The position numbers and the translations under genes are program-made. Below the pieces are notes generated by a model. The model made no database searches. It saw only the letters and a program-made list of their open reading frames with translations, and was not told the origin of the DNA. Below are positions 25,255 to 34,630 of a stretch of DNA of 44,869 nt, in pieces. The stretch is from Phycisphaerales bacterium UBA1845 (GTDB lineage Bacteria; Planctomycetota; Phycisphaerae; UBA1845), in contig DDIR01000049.1 in NCBI GenBank assembly GCA_002338715.1, forward strand, positions 23,926 to 68,794. The letters are read 5' to 3'. Position 1 is the first letter of the stretch, and each line of letters begins with the position of its first letter.

Positions 25255-25889
25255 ACCGGACACATTCAGTTGTAGCAAACCACTTCCACGCGTGACCATT
25301 CGACGCCTTTGCTTCCCGGAGAATCGTTGAAAATGGCTCCCGACAACAACGTGGATCTTCGCGCCCATCGAACCTGCCTGCTTGTCGGCCGTTAGGGACC
25401 TCCCGCTTGGAATGCGCGTACAAGTCGTCCGGCTGGATGGGGATTGCTCAGGCGGTTATCGGGCCTGAATCCGGTTCGATCCAACCTCACCGGCGTGATG
25501 GTCGATTCAAAATCAAAATCGTGCAATCCCATTGCTGAAGACAGGTTGCCTCGAATTCAGCCGATATGAATAGCGGTTTTGTATCAATTCAAATCGTCCA
25601 GCATTTGCGCTCTGGCGACTGAATTGAACATGAAGATTCAGATGGAAGATCGATTACGCGGGAACGTCTGAAAAATGATGCCTACTGAAACACGTCGGCG
25701 CCATGACCATACCTGCGGCCCAAAAACTTGAGACTCTGCTCGCCAGCGCTCGTGGCAAACAATTCATGATGCGCTTGCAATTGCCAAGTCTCCAAGAGTC
25801 CCGGAACGTTACGGTTGAAATGGCAACAATTTAGAATGAATTGATCCAACCTGAAAGCGATGCGGCCAATAGCAGCATGAGAATCGGTC
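25255..25889. other. Intergenic stretch, 635 nt, nothing identified
   Basis: Between the methyltransferase and the HDOD-REC-GGDEF gene no frame of credible length, no tRNA, no repeat of the families listed here, and no clear terminator or riboswitch could be recognised. Small open frames (for example 25334 plus 20 codons) look random. It may hold the promoter and leader of the signalling gene. Confidence 0.6.
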
Positions 25890-27773
25890 ATGGGTAGCGC
25901 AGCATTCGAAGAAATCAAACGTGCCGGCCGGCTTCCGTCCCCGAAAGCAGTGGCGCTCGAACTCATGCGCCTGCTCGATGAAAAAAGCACGCCGATCTCT
26001 CAAATCACTTCGACGGTAGAGACCGATCCGGTTCTCTCGTCTCGTTTGTTGAAGCTCGTCAATTCTCCGTTGGCTGGCGTGTCGAGGACGATTGCATCGT
26101 TGGCGATGGCCGTCAATCTGATCGGTCGGCCCGCGGTACGCAATCTGGTGCTGGGAATGTCTTTGATTGACCCGGGCAAGAAAGCATTGGCGGGACGTTT
26201 TGATTATCAGGAGTTTTGGTCGAAGTCGCTCGCCCGCGCCGTATCAGCCCGCCACCTTACCAGGTTCTTCAAGGCCTGTGCACCCGACGAGGCTTTCACA
26301 ACGGCGTTGGTCAGCCGCATTGGCGCGCTGGGCTTTGCGGCCACGCATCCGGATGACTACGACCAGATCCAATCGCGCGTCAATGGCGGTCCGATCGCCA
26401 AACACCTGCTGGTCGAGCGCGAGGTGTTTGGGATTGATCAAAACGAACTGTCGGCAGAGATGATGGCAGAATGGTATTTGGCAGACGTTTTCTGCGACGC
26501 GGTCAGGCATCAAAACGTAGTGGACCTGGCCAAAGTTGAAATCGACGATCGCAGCAGAATCCTTATCTCGCAACTTAACCTGGCGAATTCGTTTGCGGAC
26601 ATTTTTGTCAAACCGGTCGTCTATCAGGAGGACCTGGCGGCAGTCGTCGAATCATTCGAGTCGATGAATCTTGACAGAGAGCTGCTGAACGACACTTTTG
26701 ATCTTGCCAAACAGGAGTGGCATGAGCTCGGTTCAGTCTTCGCCGTGAAGACAAACAAGAATGTCCCATCACTGGCGGATACCCATTCACGAGCATCACG
26801 CGACCAAAGACCGATACTCGTCGTCGATGACGACCCCACGTCTCTTAAGCTGCTTGTCAACGCCCTGACCGAAGCTGGATATGAAGTGCGATCAGCCGTG
26901 AACGGTTTCGACGCATTCAAAGCCATCCGTGCTGAAGGCTACCAGATGGTCATCACCGATTGGAACATGCCGAAGATGGACGGCCTGCAGCTTTGCGGGG
27001 CGCTGCGAAACAGTGAAGTCGTCGGATTTGTTTACGTCATTGTCCTCACCAGTAGCACGGGAAATGAAGTCCTCAGCAAGGCGTTTGATGCGGGCGCGGA
27101 TGACTTCCTGATCAAGCCTTGGAAGAAAATTGAACTTCTCGCACGCCTGAAAGCAGGATTTCGCACCTTGAATCTCGAAAGCAACTTGGCCGCCGAGCAA
27201 CGTGCCGCGCACAAAACCAATGCGGAACTGGCCTCCCTCAATGACAAACTCAAACGGATGGCGACCACGGATGAACTGACTGGACTGTACAACCGGCGCG
27301 AGGCGATGAGCCGTCTGAACGAATATTGGGCGCGGGCCAAACGCAGAAACACACCACTGTCGTGTATAGCGTTCGACATCGACAACTTCAAAAAGTGCAA
27401 CGACACCTACGGACATGATGTTGGCGACATTGTCCTGCGCGATACAGCACGCATTTTGAAACGCAGTGTGCGCGCGAGTGAAAGTGTCTTCAGGATGGGC
27501 GGCGAAGAGTTCATGATCCTCTGCCCGGATTCGACAGCAGCCATGGCCGAAAAAGGGGCCGAGCGCATTCGCGCACAGGTCGAGGCCAACAGGATCAAAC
27601 ACCTCGGTGCCACTTACGCGGTCACCATCAGCGGCGGGGTCGCAGAAGTTGTTGGGTCAATGAACAACTGCGATGAAGTGCTCAAGGTCGCAGACCGTGC
27701 CCTGTACGAAGCCAAAGCCGCCGGTCGCAACCGCGTCATGATCGGACAGTTTGCCCCGATACCAGTCGCATGA
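25890..27773 (+). CDS. HDOD-receiver-GGDEF signalling protein
   Basis: A 627-aa fusion of three domains. Residues about 10-210 are HDOD (ELMRLLDEKSTPISQITSTVETDPVLSSRLLKLVNSP); it replaces HD catalysis with protein binding. About 306-420 is a response-regulator receiver (RPILVVDDDP; phosphoacceptor D357 in VITDWNMPKMDG; K in FLIKPW). About 460-620 is a GGDEF diguanylate cyclase with active-site GGEEF (537-541). The I-site five residues upstream is RASE rather than RxxD, so product inhibition by c-di-GMP may be weak. ATG 25890 is assumed; the SD is poor. Probably makes c-di-GMP on phosphorylation. Confidence 0.9.
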   Translation: MGSAAFEEIKRAGRLPSPKAVALELMRLLDEKSTPISQITSTVETDPVLSSRLLKLVNSPLAGVSRTIASLAMAVNLIGRPAVRNLVLGMSLIDPGKKALAGRFDYQEFWSKSLARAVSARHLTRFFKACAPDEAFTTALVSRIGALGFAATHPDDYDQIQSRVNGGPIAKHLLVEREVFGIDQNELSAEMMAEWYLADVFCDAVRHQNVVDLAKVEIDDRSRILISQLNLANSFADIFVKPVVYQEDLAAVVESFESMNLDRELLNDTFDLAKQEWHELGSVFAVKTNKNVPSLADTHSRASRDQRPILVVDDDPTSLKLLVNALTEAGYEVRSAVNGFDAFKAIRAEGYQMVITDWNMPKMDGLQLCGALRNSEVVGFVYVIVLTSSTGNEVLSKAFDAGADDFLIKPWKKIELLARLKAGFRTLNLESNLAAEQRAAHKTNAELASLNDKLKRMATTDELTGLYNRREAMSRLNEYWARAKRRNTPLSCIAFDIDNFKKCNDTYGHDVGDIVLRDTARILKRSVRASESVFRMGGEEFMILCPDSTAAMAEKGAERIRAQVEANRIKHLGATYAVTISGGVAEVVGSMNNCDEVLKVADRALYEAKAAGRNRVMIGQFAPIPVA

Positions 27774-28165
27774 CCCACAATTGAATTTGCGGGCGATGTT
27801 TGCAATCCTCCAAATTCCACCTCCACCCAGATTTACATCTTTCAATCCAAAATGAATGGGCTGGCTGTGAATTCCCAAGCCCGTCGGCTGTTGCGCGTTA
27901 GCCCACAAGCGATTAGCACAAATCTGTTCAATTCGGCACTTCGGGAAGTTGGGGCAATCAACGCTTGCCGGTCGATTGTGGTTCTGGTTCAAGTATGAAA
28001 GCCACAACGCGCGCGTTTGACGCCTTCTCAAACAACACCTACCTTGCACCGCCGTTTCGGCGAATGGGGGGTCCATTCACATTGGAATTGGTGGCGGATG
28101 CGAAACCGACACGGTGATCGCAAAACCACCAACAGCGAATAACTAATTTCTCAGGAGAAATTCAA
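27774..28165. other. Intergenic stretch, 392 nt, leader of DUF11 gene
   Basis: No gene seen. A short hairpin GAATGG-GGGGT-CCATTC lies about 28063-28079. The 3' end carries a strong ribosome site (CAGGAGAA) for the DUF11 gene. A promoter is likely here but I cannot place it with confidence. Confidence 0.6.
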
Positions 28166-28927
28166 ATGAAAAAGATGAACTGGTCACTGTCTGCATTGGC
28201 TTTGCTGGTCTTTGGAACGGTCGCGTCGGCCGGACCGAACGTCACCATCAGCAAGTCCTGCCCCGGTCTGCGTTACCTCGGGCGCGATGCCACCTTTGAC
28301 ATCACCGTTACCAACACCGGTGATGCAGCCGCCAACAACGTCGTCGTCACCGACATGATCCCCGTCGGCATCAGCTTCACCGGCGCAGACAATGGCGGCG
28401 TTCGCGAAGGTCAGCGCGTTGTGTGGCGCGTCGGAACCCTCGAAGCCGGCAAGAGCATGACTCTCAAGTCGACCTTCCTCTGCAACACCATCGGCAGCTT
28501 TGAAAACGAAGCCATGGTCACCTACTGCGCAGAAGCAAAGGCCCAGTGTAGCATCGACGTCAAGGGTATTCCCGCGATCCTGCTCGAGTGTGTCGACAAT
28601 CCCGATCCGATCGAAGTCAACGGCAACTTGACCTACACCATCACCGTCACCAACCAGGGATCAGCCGTCGGCACCAACATCGTCATCAAGTGCATGTTGC
28701 CCGCCGAAGAAGAGCACGTTTCCTCGACCGGACCGACGGCAGTCACCGCCGACGGCAAGAGCATATCCTTCGCACCGCTCGCCACGCTCGCACCGAAAGC
28801 GTCAGCCGTCTACAAAGTCAACGTCAAGGGTGTGGGTGAAGGCGACGTCCGCTTTAAAGTCGAATTGACCTCGGATCAGATGGATTCACCGGTGAACGAA
28901 ACCGAAAGTACGCACATCTATCAGTAA
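28166..28927 (+). CDS. Exported DUF11-domain protein
   Basis: A 253-aa protein with a Sec signal (MKKMNWSLSALALLVFGTVASA, cleavage after ASA). Two DUF11-type immunoglobulin-like repeats follow: ATFDITVTNTGDAAANNVVVTDMIPVG and NLTYTITVTNQGSAVGTNIVIKCMLP. The cysteine-rich repeats recall outer-membrane-associated OmcB-like proteins, which fits a cell-surface or envelope structural role. ATG 28166 has a strong SD (AGGAG, about 9 nt upstream). Followed by a 14-bp terminator hairpin with T-run, so it is probably a single-gene unit with high expression. Confidence 0.85.
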   Translation: MKKMNWSLSALALLVFGTVASAGPNVTISKSCPGLRYLGRDATFDITVTNTGDAAANNVVVTDMIPVGISFTGADNGGVREGQRVVWRVGTLEAGKSMTLKSTFLCNTIGSFENEAMVTYCAEAKAQCSIDVKGIPAILLECVDNPDPIEVNGNLTYTITVTNQGSAVGTNIVIKCMLPAEEEHVSSTGPTAVTADGKSISFAPLATLAPKASAVYKVNVKGVGEGDVRFKVELTSDQMDSPVNETESTHIYQ

Positions 28928-28982
28928 TCAAAAAATGCAATTCGGCGGTGCGTGATTCACACAAGCCGGCCAATTCAAAATG

Positions 28983-29033
28983 AACCGGCGTTGGACGAGG
29001 AACTTATCCCAAGTCCAACGCCGGTTTTGTTTT
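28983..29033 (+). terminator. Rho-independent terminator after the DUF11 gene
   Basis: A 14-bp stem: AACCGGCGTTGGAC (28983-28996) with GTCCAACGCCGGTT (29013-29026), followed by TTGTTTT. It lies 56 nt past the stop of the DUF11 gene. Confidence 0.9.
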
Positions 29034-29090
29034 AGGGCATTGCTGATCCTATCGCAGCGGAGCGACAGCGTCGCCATTCCCACGCAGGGC

Positions 29091-29118
29091 CGTCATTCCC
29101 GCGCAGGCGGGAATCCAG
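29091..29118. repeat. Repeat C copy (CGTCATTCCCGCG...CGGGAATCCAG)
   Basis: Full 28-bp copy preceded at 29072-29090 by a partial copy. Same family as 1203-1284. It sits between the terminator and the convergent protease gene. Confidence 0.85.
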
Positions 29119-29245
29119 GGGCAAAACGAAATCAATCCAGGTGAGTACCCGCGCCCGTGCAGTAAAGAGCGGACGAGCAAAACCCGACGCTTGGATTGAG
29201 ACCGCGATAACTGCACTTAAGGTATATCCACGATCCAAGCGCCTG

Positions 29246-31009
29246 CTACGGTAGTCCCCCGAAATCGCATTCGTCCGGAATGCCGTTGGGAATTTCGATA
29301 TCAAGGCTTGTTCCACCGGCGATATCGCACTCGTCGGGCACGAGGTTCTCGTTGCAGTCCGGCACATCGCCCGCCCGCACTTCGCACTTGTCGACGACAT
29401 CGTTGCCATTGCAGTCGTTGAAGATGAGGTCGCACTCATCGGGTCGCAGGTTAAAGTCGCAATCCTCGCTGAACCCGTCGAGCACGTCGCACACATCCGG
29501 CACGCCATTGCCATTGCAGTCGGGCGCATCCTGACACGCGTCAGGAATGTTGTTGTTGTCGCAGTCCGGCTGACATCCGTCGGGCACACCGTTCTGGTCG
29601 CAGTCGCCATCGATCATCGCCGCAAGGTCGCACTCGTCGGGCACGCGGTTCTGATTGCAATCGCCGCTGTCGCCGTTGAGGATATCGCAAGAGTCCTCGA
29701 CGCCATTGCCGTTGCAGTCGGGACCGCATTCATCTGGCAGCCCGTCTTCCGTGCAATCCTCGGACGTGCCCAGGGCGATATCGCAGAAGTCGGCGATACC
29801 GTTTTCGTTGCAATCTCTAAACGGTTCGTCCCTGTCGTCAATCTGATTCTGGTTGCAGTCCTTCGGCAGACCGGCGAAGAGCGGCCACTTGTCCAGACCG
29901 TCAATGAATCCGTCGCCATCGGTATCTGGATTCAGTGGATCCGTCCCGACGATGTTGACTTCGAATCCATCGCGCAACCCGTCCGCATCGGTATCAGGAT
30001 TGTTAAAGCCAGTTCCGATTTCGAGTTCCTTCTGATCGGGCAAACCGTCGTTGTCGCCGTCGCGCCCAAAGGCCATCGGTGGCGTGCGGAAAACGAATAT
30101 CTCATCGAAATCGTTGACGTCGTCCTCGTCGCTGTCGCCCGAAAATGGGTCAGTCCCCAAAACGAGCAGTTCAATCGTGTCGGCAATACCGTCACCATCG
30201 GAATCGGGATCGTCTTCCGAAGTCAAAGCCGCCGGCATGTCGCACTCCTGCAATTCCACAAAGGGCGCAGGCTCAACGCTGCCATCTTCGCTGCCATAGA
30301 GTCGTCGAATCGCGTCAATATCACCTGCGGCCAACTCGCTGATCGGTCCGCGATAACTCGGACGCATCACCGCGCCAGCAACAAGGCTGTGTTCCAACCC
30401 GAGCGCATGACCGATTTCATGCAGCATTACCACCGAAAGCAGATACTCAACTTCCGAAGGCGGAACCGTCCAATTCTCAATGGAACTCAAATAAATCTGA
30501 CCCGGCTGCGGTGATCCTGGAAAATAAGAAAGCCCCAGGTATCCACCGGGTCCATCAAACGGGAACGCACCGTTGTCGTCATCCGGATCGAAATGAATCA
30601 CGATGTCGGCATTGTCTGCGCTCGCTGCCCGTTCAAAATCCAGCGAACACGCCGCATCCCAAAGCCCAAACATCTGTTCGGCAATTTCAAACTGGCGAGC
30701 GGTATCGATACCCGACACCGGATTGGCAATCGACCACGTCAGGTTTTCTTTGGGCCAGCGCGAGGTCGGGCGAAAGCAGGCCAGATCAACCGGCGTCCTT
30801 GCAAACCCATCGTAACACGCGATGGCAAGTTGGGCGCACTCCGACTGCACTGCCACCCGCGGCTGAGGATCGTCCGGCGGAGAGTCGGGCATACAACCGG
30901 ATTGCAAACCAGCCAACCCGACAACGCCAACCGCCAACACGACGACAAAGCTGAAACGTTTTGCAGTCAAAGATGAGTCTCCGCGCTCTCTCGATTCGCT
31001 CGACATCAT
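29246..31009 (-). CDS. Matrixin-like zinc metalloprotease lipoprotein with acidic repeats
   Basis: A secreted lipoprotein protease, 587 aa. Lipobox LQSGC after a hydrophobic core (FVVVLAVGVVGLAGL). Catalytic zinc motif HEIGHALGLEH with a later Met-turn AVMRPSY, the metzincin/matrixin arrangement. After that, three thrombospondin type-3 calcium loops (DPDSDGDGIAD, DGDNDGLPD, NPDTDGDGFIDG), then about ten tandem Cys-rich units of form DCNxNGVxDxCD, a planctomycete hallmark. ATG 31009/31006 is chosen because GGGAGAG lies 3-6 nt upstream; the frame opens at 31063. Faces away from the DUF11 gene; probably cell-surface protein cleavage. Confidence 0.88.
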   Translation of the reverse strand: MMSSESRERGDSSLTAKRFSFVVVLAVGVVGLAGLQSGCMPDSPPDDPQPRVAVQSECAQLAIACYDGFARTPVDLACFRPTSRWPKENLTWSIANPVSGIDTARQFEIAEQMFGLWDAACSLDFERAASADNADIVIHFDPDDDNGAFPFDGPGGYLGLSYFPGSPQPGQIYLSSIENWTVPPSEVEYLLSVVMLHEIGHALGLEHSLVAGAVMRPSYRGPISELAAGDIDAIRRLYGSEDGSVEPAPFVELQECDMPAALTSEDDPDSDGDGIADTIELLVLGTDPFSGDSDEDDVNDFDEIFVFRTPPMAFGRDGDNDGLPDQKELEIGTGFNNPDTDADGLRDGFEVNIVGTDPLNPDTDGDGFIDGLDKWPLFAGLPKDCNQNQIDDRDEPFRDCNENGIADFCDIALGTSEDCTEDGLPDECGPDCNGNGVEDSCDILNGDSGDCNQNRVPDECDLAAMIDGDCDQNGVPDGCQPDCDNNNIPDACQDAPDCNGNGVPDVCDVLDGFSEDCDFNLRPDECDLIFNDCNGNDVVDKCEVRAGDVPDCNENLVPDECDIAGGTSLDIEIPNGIPDECDFGGLP

Positions 31010-31156
31010 ACTCTCCCATCCCGCAACTGTCTCGACCACTTTGCGGTGGTCCCTTTTTAACATCAGCGTGTTAATACCGCTGAAAGGGGCAGAGCCCCAG
31101 GGAAGTCTTCCCCGGAACCCCGCCCCGTCGGTTAAAGTTTCGTGACTTGTATCTGA

Positions 31157-32527
31157 CTACTCAACCAGGAAGACCCGGATCGGAGCAGCCAACTGCGTGT
31201 TGGCACCCTGGATCGTGCGGTCCGGAGCGATCACACCGTTGAGCAGGTCGATCTCATCGTAGCTGAACACTGCGTTCGCACCGTTGTCCACGATGTATGC
31301 CGTACCCGCTTCGTCAACCGCGATCGCCGACAACGCCACTGCACCAGGAACCGTCAGCGTCAGGTCGGGCTGAACCACACCGTTGAGCGACGAAGCATCA
31401 AAGAAGGTGAAGATAAACCCAGCCGTATCGACAACGTACATGGTATCTGCAGCGTCAATGTAGACGTCGAACACGCTGGTGAATGCCGCACTGGTGATGA
31501 TACGGGTCGCATTCACGTTTCCGTTGAGCGAGCTGGCGTTGGCAAACACAACAACGTTGTTGGCACCATTGTTCGCGACGTACAGGTCGTCATCAGCCCC
31601 GAAGTTGATACCCGTCGGGTTGTTGATGTCAACACTGGCGATCGTACGGATCGGCGCGGTGTTACCGTTAAACGTCGAGCTTGACGTATCCGAGAAGACC
31701 TTGATGTCGTCGGTCACGATGTCCGCGACGAACAGGAGATCTTCACCGGTGTTGATCGCCAGCGTGGTCGGACCAGCCGGATTCAACTGGGTGGCTGCTC
31801 CCTGAACGTTACCATCAGGCGACAGGTTACCGTTGGTCTGATCGGCGTCGTCATACGTGGTCACCGATGCGGTCGCAAAGTTGGCGGCCAGCAACTGGTT
31901 GTCCGCGTTGACAACGATGTCAGCCGGGAAGGCCAACTGCGTCTGCGCACCGGCCAGGTTCGTATCGGGAACGATGTTACCGTTCACGCCCGAAGGATCG
32001 GCATAGCTTGTGACGTTACCGCCGAGGTTGGCGATGTACAGCCGCGGCTCGGAAGGCGCGGTGACCGAAACAAACACGGTTGCGGTCGACGTCAATCCAC
32101 CTTCATCTTCGACGGTGAGTTCAAACGACATCTGCTCGTCCGAATCCGGAGCGGTAAAGCTCGGTGAATCGGTGTCGGCATCGCTGAGTGCAACCGGCGT
32201 ACCGGAAGCCTGCGACCAGCTGAAGGTGAGCGCATCGCCATCGGGATCGCTGCTGCCCGAGCCATCAAGTGTTACGGTGTCGCCACCAAGGGCGGCTTGG
32301 TTGGAACCGGCATCAGCCGACGGCGCCTGATTTTCATCCTGCGGATCGTCTTGCGGATCATCCTGCGGTGCGTCCTGATCATCGGGCTGCTCAACCTGTG
32401 GTTCAGGTTCACCACCACCAGGAGGTGTAAAACCGCAACCGACAATGCCCATGCCAAAGAACACGCTCAACGACAGCGTGCCAACAGTGCGAAACCAAAC
32501 GTGGTTTTTCATTTTCTTCATACCCAT
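31157..32527 (-). CDS. PKD-domain and beta-propeller lipoprotein
   Basis: A 456-aa exported lipoprotein. N-terminal signal with lipobox GIVGC, then a Pro/Glu/Gln/Asp-rich linker (QDDPQDDPQDE, likely disordered). Residues about 65-165 form a PKD/REJ-like Ig domain (PSADAGSNQAALGGDTVTLDGSGSSDPDGDALTFSW, FELTVEDEGGLTSTA). The remainder is a propeller of about six blades with recurring units LNGNVNATRIITS and GVIAPDRTIQGANTQL. ATG 32527 has GGGAG 7 nt upstream. Together with the protease and DUF11 protein it forms a cluster of exported proteins. Confidence 0.88.
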   Translation of the reverse strand: MGMKKMKNHVWFRTVGTLSLSVFFGMGIVGCGFTPPGGGEPEPQVEQPDDQDAPQDDPQDDPQDENQAPSADAGSNQAALGGDTVTLDGSGSSDPDGDALTFSWSQASGTPVALSDADTDSPSFTAPDSDEQMSFELTVEDEGGLTSTATVFVSVTAPSEPRLYIANLGGNVTSYADPSGVNGNIVPDTNLAGAQTQLAFPADIVVNADNQLLAANFATASVTTYDDADQTNGNLSPDGNVQGAATQLNPAGPTTLAINTGEDLLFVADIVTDDIKVFSDTSSSTFNGNTAPIRTIASVDINNPTGINFGADDDLYVANNGANNVVVFANASSLNGNVNATRIITSAAFTSVFDVYIDAADTMYVVDTAGFIFTFFDASSLNGVVQPDLTLTVPGAVALSAIAVDEAGTAYIVDNGANAVFSYDEIDLLNGVIAPDRTIQGANTQLAAPIRVFLVE

Positions 32528-32686
32528 TGCAAATCTCCCACGGCTTCCCCAAGCCGCTATCGCGTTGTGCAAGGTTGGTGCCTGCACTCAGCTCCCACAT
32601 CAAAAAGCCGCAGCGTCATTCGCCAGCGGCGTTACCCCCAACGTTGATGAATTGGGCACGAGGCCCAACCAACCTTTCAGAAAAAC

Positions 32687-32707
32687 AAAAAAACGCCGTT
32701 TCCGGCG
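32687..32707 (-). terminator. Possible weak terminator, minus strand
   Basis: On the minus strand a 5-bp stem (CGCCG/CGGCG, loop GAAA) is followed by a run of seven T (A-run 32687-32693). It lies upstream of the PKD lipoprotein gene and could stop transcripts coming from the right. Short stem, so low confidence. Confidence 0.3.
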
Positions 32708-32770
32708 CAAAAAGGCACAAAAAAGGTCCGAAATGCCAGATTTGAATCAGCAAAGAAGTGCAACCAAAAT

Positions 32771-32794
32771 GTAGGGTGCGTCCCGGACGCACCT
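32771..32794. repeat. Palindromic repeat A, fullest form
   Basis: GTAGGGTGCGTCCCGGACGCACC followed by TGCTGAA. Reference form of repeat A, 31 nt before the next gene. Confidence 0.9.
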
Positions 32795-32824
32795 GCTGAA
32801 CCGCAGGTTGTCAGACCTGTCTAA

Positions 32825-33646
32825 ATGATGAGTAACGACTCAACCAAGGAGCCAAACTTGAGCGATTCGCAACACAATGCAGCAAGGGCAGGTCGAAACG
32901 ATGAACTGACTTTGACGTGCTCCGCATGTGGGCAGGCATTTCGAATTCTAGCATCTCAAAAATCAGACATCGTCGAATGCCCGCATTGCCAATCACAGGT
33001 CAACGCCGCCGAGCTGACTTTGGATACAAAGAATTCGGACACAAACAGTGTCGTAGGCGCATGTCCCCAGTGTGAGGCTGAAACCCCGATCTTGATTCCG
33101 GCAGAAATTGCAGATCAACGCAAGCTGATCGTCACGTGTGACACATGCGGAAAAGAAGCGAGCATCGATGCGTTCATCAAGAAACGTCAGAAACTGGACG
33201 AAACCACTCGACGCAGAGAGTTGGAACAGGCGGAGCGTGAACGCGAAGAGATTCGCCGCGCCACGCAGGAGAAACGACGCAGGCAAGAAATGGAAGCGTA
33301 TCGAGTGGCTGAGCAGGCCAGAATGCGTGAAGAGCAGCAATCAAGAAGTCAAAACAGAATCACGGAGCCGACAGATCAAGAACTACGATCTCTAATTGGC
33401 ATCTTACGCACCTTGGCAACAGTTTTTGCGATCCTGTCTGGAGTGTTCCTTTTTATCTCTTTCTGTGGGGTCGTCTTTTTTCCATTGCTGGCATTTCTTG
33501 GTATAGCGATCGTGTTTGCGGCCTACTGGTTCACCCTGACGATCGGCGCAAAAGTGTTGTCGCTGTTGGGGGCGATCGCCCAAGGCATCGAGCGCATCGA
33601 CCGGAAACTCGATTCGATTTCAATCAAGGAATCCGACACCAAGTAG
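32825..33646 (+). CDS. Zinc-ribbon coiled-coil membrane protein
   Basis: A 273-aa protein. Two zinc ribbons: CSACGQAF...CPHC (about 32-57) and CPQCEAE...CDTCG (about 80-107). A highly charged coiled coil follows (about 118-180, KKRQKLDETTRRRELEQAER). Two membrane helices: ILRTLATVFAILSGVFLFI, and FFPLLAFLGIAIVFAAYW. The layout is a cytoplasmic zinc-binding scaffold with a membrane anchor; function unknown. ATG 32825 or 32828, no SD. Flanked by repeat A at both ends. Confidence 0.75.
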   Translation: MMSNDSTKEPNLSDSQHNAARAGRNDELTLTCSACGQAFRILASQKSDIVECPHCQSQVNAAELTLDTKNSDTNSVVGACPQCEAETPILIPAEIADQRKLIVTCDTCGKEASIDAFIKKRQKLDETTRRRELEQAEREREEIRRATQEKRRRQEMEAYRVAEQARMREEQQSRSQNRITEPTDQELRSLIGILRTLATVFAILSGVFLFISFCGVVFFPLLAFLGIAIVFAAYWFTLTIGAKVLSLLGAIAQGIERIDRKLDSISIKESDTK

Positions 33647-33652
33647 ATCGCG

Positions 33653-33678
33653 TAGGGTGCGTCTCGGACGCACCTGCT
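33653..33678. repeat. Palindromic repeat A (GGTGCGTCTC...)
   Basis: TAGGGTGCGTCTCGGACGCACCTGCTGA; separates convergent genes 32825 and 33686. A candidate terminator for both strands, but without T-runs. Confidence 0.85.
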
Positions 33679-33685
33679 GAAATAC

Positions 33686-34630
33686 TTATCCGGTCGATCC
33701 GACAACAAAAGGCTCGCCGCATTCGGGGCAGCGACCACACGGTAGCTCTCTCAGATCATACCCGCATCGTTGACAATACCCCTCGGGTTGCCGCTTGCTC
33801 CATTTCCATACAACTCCGCAAACGCCGAAAAGCGGTACAGCAAATATCCAAAGCGGTATGAAGGCGATCTGACTTGTAGCGATCGGCCAGTTCACGAAGC
33901 CGGTTGTGGGCGCAAACGTAAAGTCCCACCAAAAGAAACCAAAGGTGTCCAGTGATTCAAAACGTATCACCAACGCCCCCTGGCCGATCCCAATCATGAA
34001 ATCAAAAGCGGAGAATCCGAAAGTGTGACGCAGCGACATCCAATATAGCGGCACGAAACCCATGACGATCGCATATCCCGCCTGAGCGATTCGTTTAACC
34101 TGCTTAGAGCGTCGACGATGCTGCGTCGTATCACCGCAAGTTCGGCAAACGCCAAATTCATCTCCGAGTTCGGCGGAGCAATTGACGCAGAGATTGCGGC
34201 AAGGGGAAGTCAGGAGTCGGATGAATGCGCTCGCCAGCAACACGGCCGCCGTTGGAACCGAAAGAATGATGGCAATGCCATACCACTCAATGATCGGGGC
34301 AAACGCAAAGGCGAGGAAGGGGTGCAGTAGGGTAACGCAGCCGAGCGTGATCCCCAATCTGATACCGCTTGATTTGAGTGGGCGATTGTAAAGAAGCGGG
34401 ATGACAAACATGCACCAAACAACGCCTTCCGCTACACCCTTCAACACGACATAGGGCAGGGCGGAAAGGTAGTAGTTGGCAATCTGCGGAGGTTGGCCGT
34501 CCGAAAAGCAGAAGTTGATCGCGAGGACGTAGTGCCAGAGAAACAGACTGTGGCCAACTCCCAGTCCCATGCACAGCAGAATCTTGTCAAGGACGCTCAC
34601 GCGGTATGATGAATCGCCTGAATCGGTCAT
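33686..34630 (-). CDS. Multi-helix membrane protein with zinc-ribbon tail
   Basis: A 314-aa protein from ATG 34630 (an earlier start at 34654 is possible). About six membrane helices (VLDKILLCMGLGVGHSLFLW, YYLSALPYVVLKGVAEGVVW, LGITLGCVTLLHPFLAFAF, GIAIILSVPTAAVLLASAF and two later). In the middle a zinc ribbon (CVNCSAELGDEFGVCRTCG), and at the very end a second one, CQRCGYDLRELPCGRCPECG, the planctomycete type found as a remnant at 19836. Function unknown. Confidence 0.8.
   Translation of the reverse strand: MTDSGDSSYRVSVLDKILLCMGLGVGHSLFLWHYVLAINFCFSDGQPPQIANYYLSALPYVVLKGVAEGVVWCMFVIPLLYNRPLKSSGIRLGITLGCVTLLHPFLAFAFAPIIEWYGIAIILSVPTAAVLLASAFIRLLTSPCRNLCVNCSAELGDEFGVCRTCGDTTQHRRRSKQVKRIAQAGYAIVMGFVPLYWMSLRHTFGFSAFDFMIGIGQGALVIRFESLDTFGFFWWDFTFAPTTGFVNWPIATSQIAFIPLWIFAVPLFGVCGVVWKWSKRQPEGYCQRCGYDLRELPCGRCPECGEPFVVGSTG

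Noticed and set aside
25255..25889. Riboswitch upstream of the GGDEF protein
   Set aside because: I looked for c-di-GMP and other known riboswitch cores and did not recognise one.
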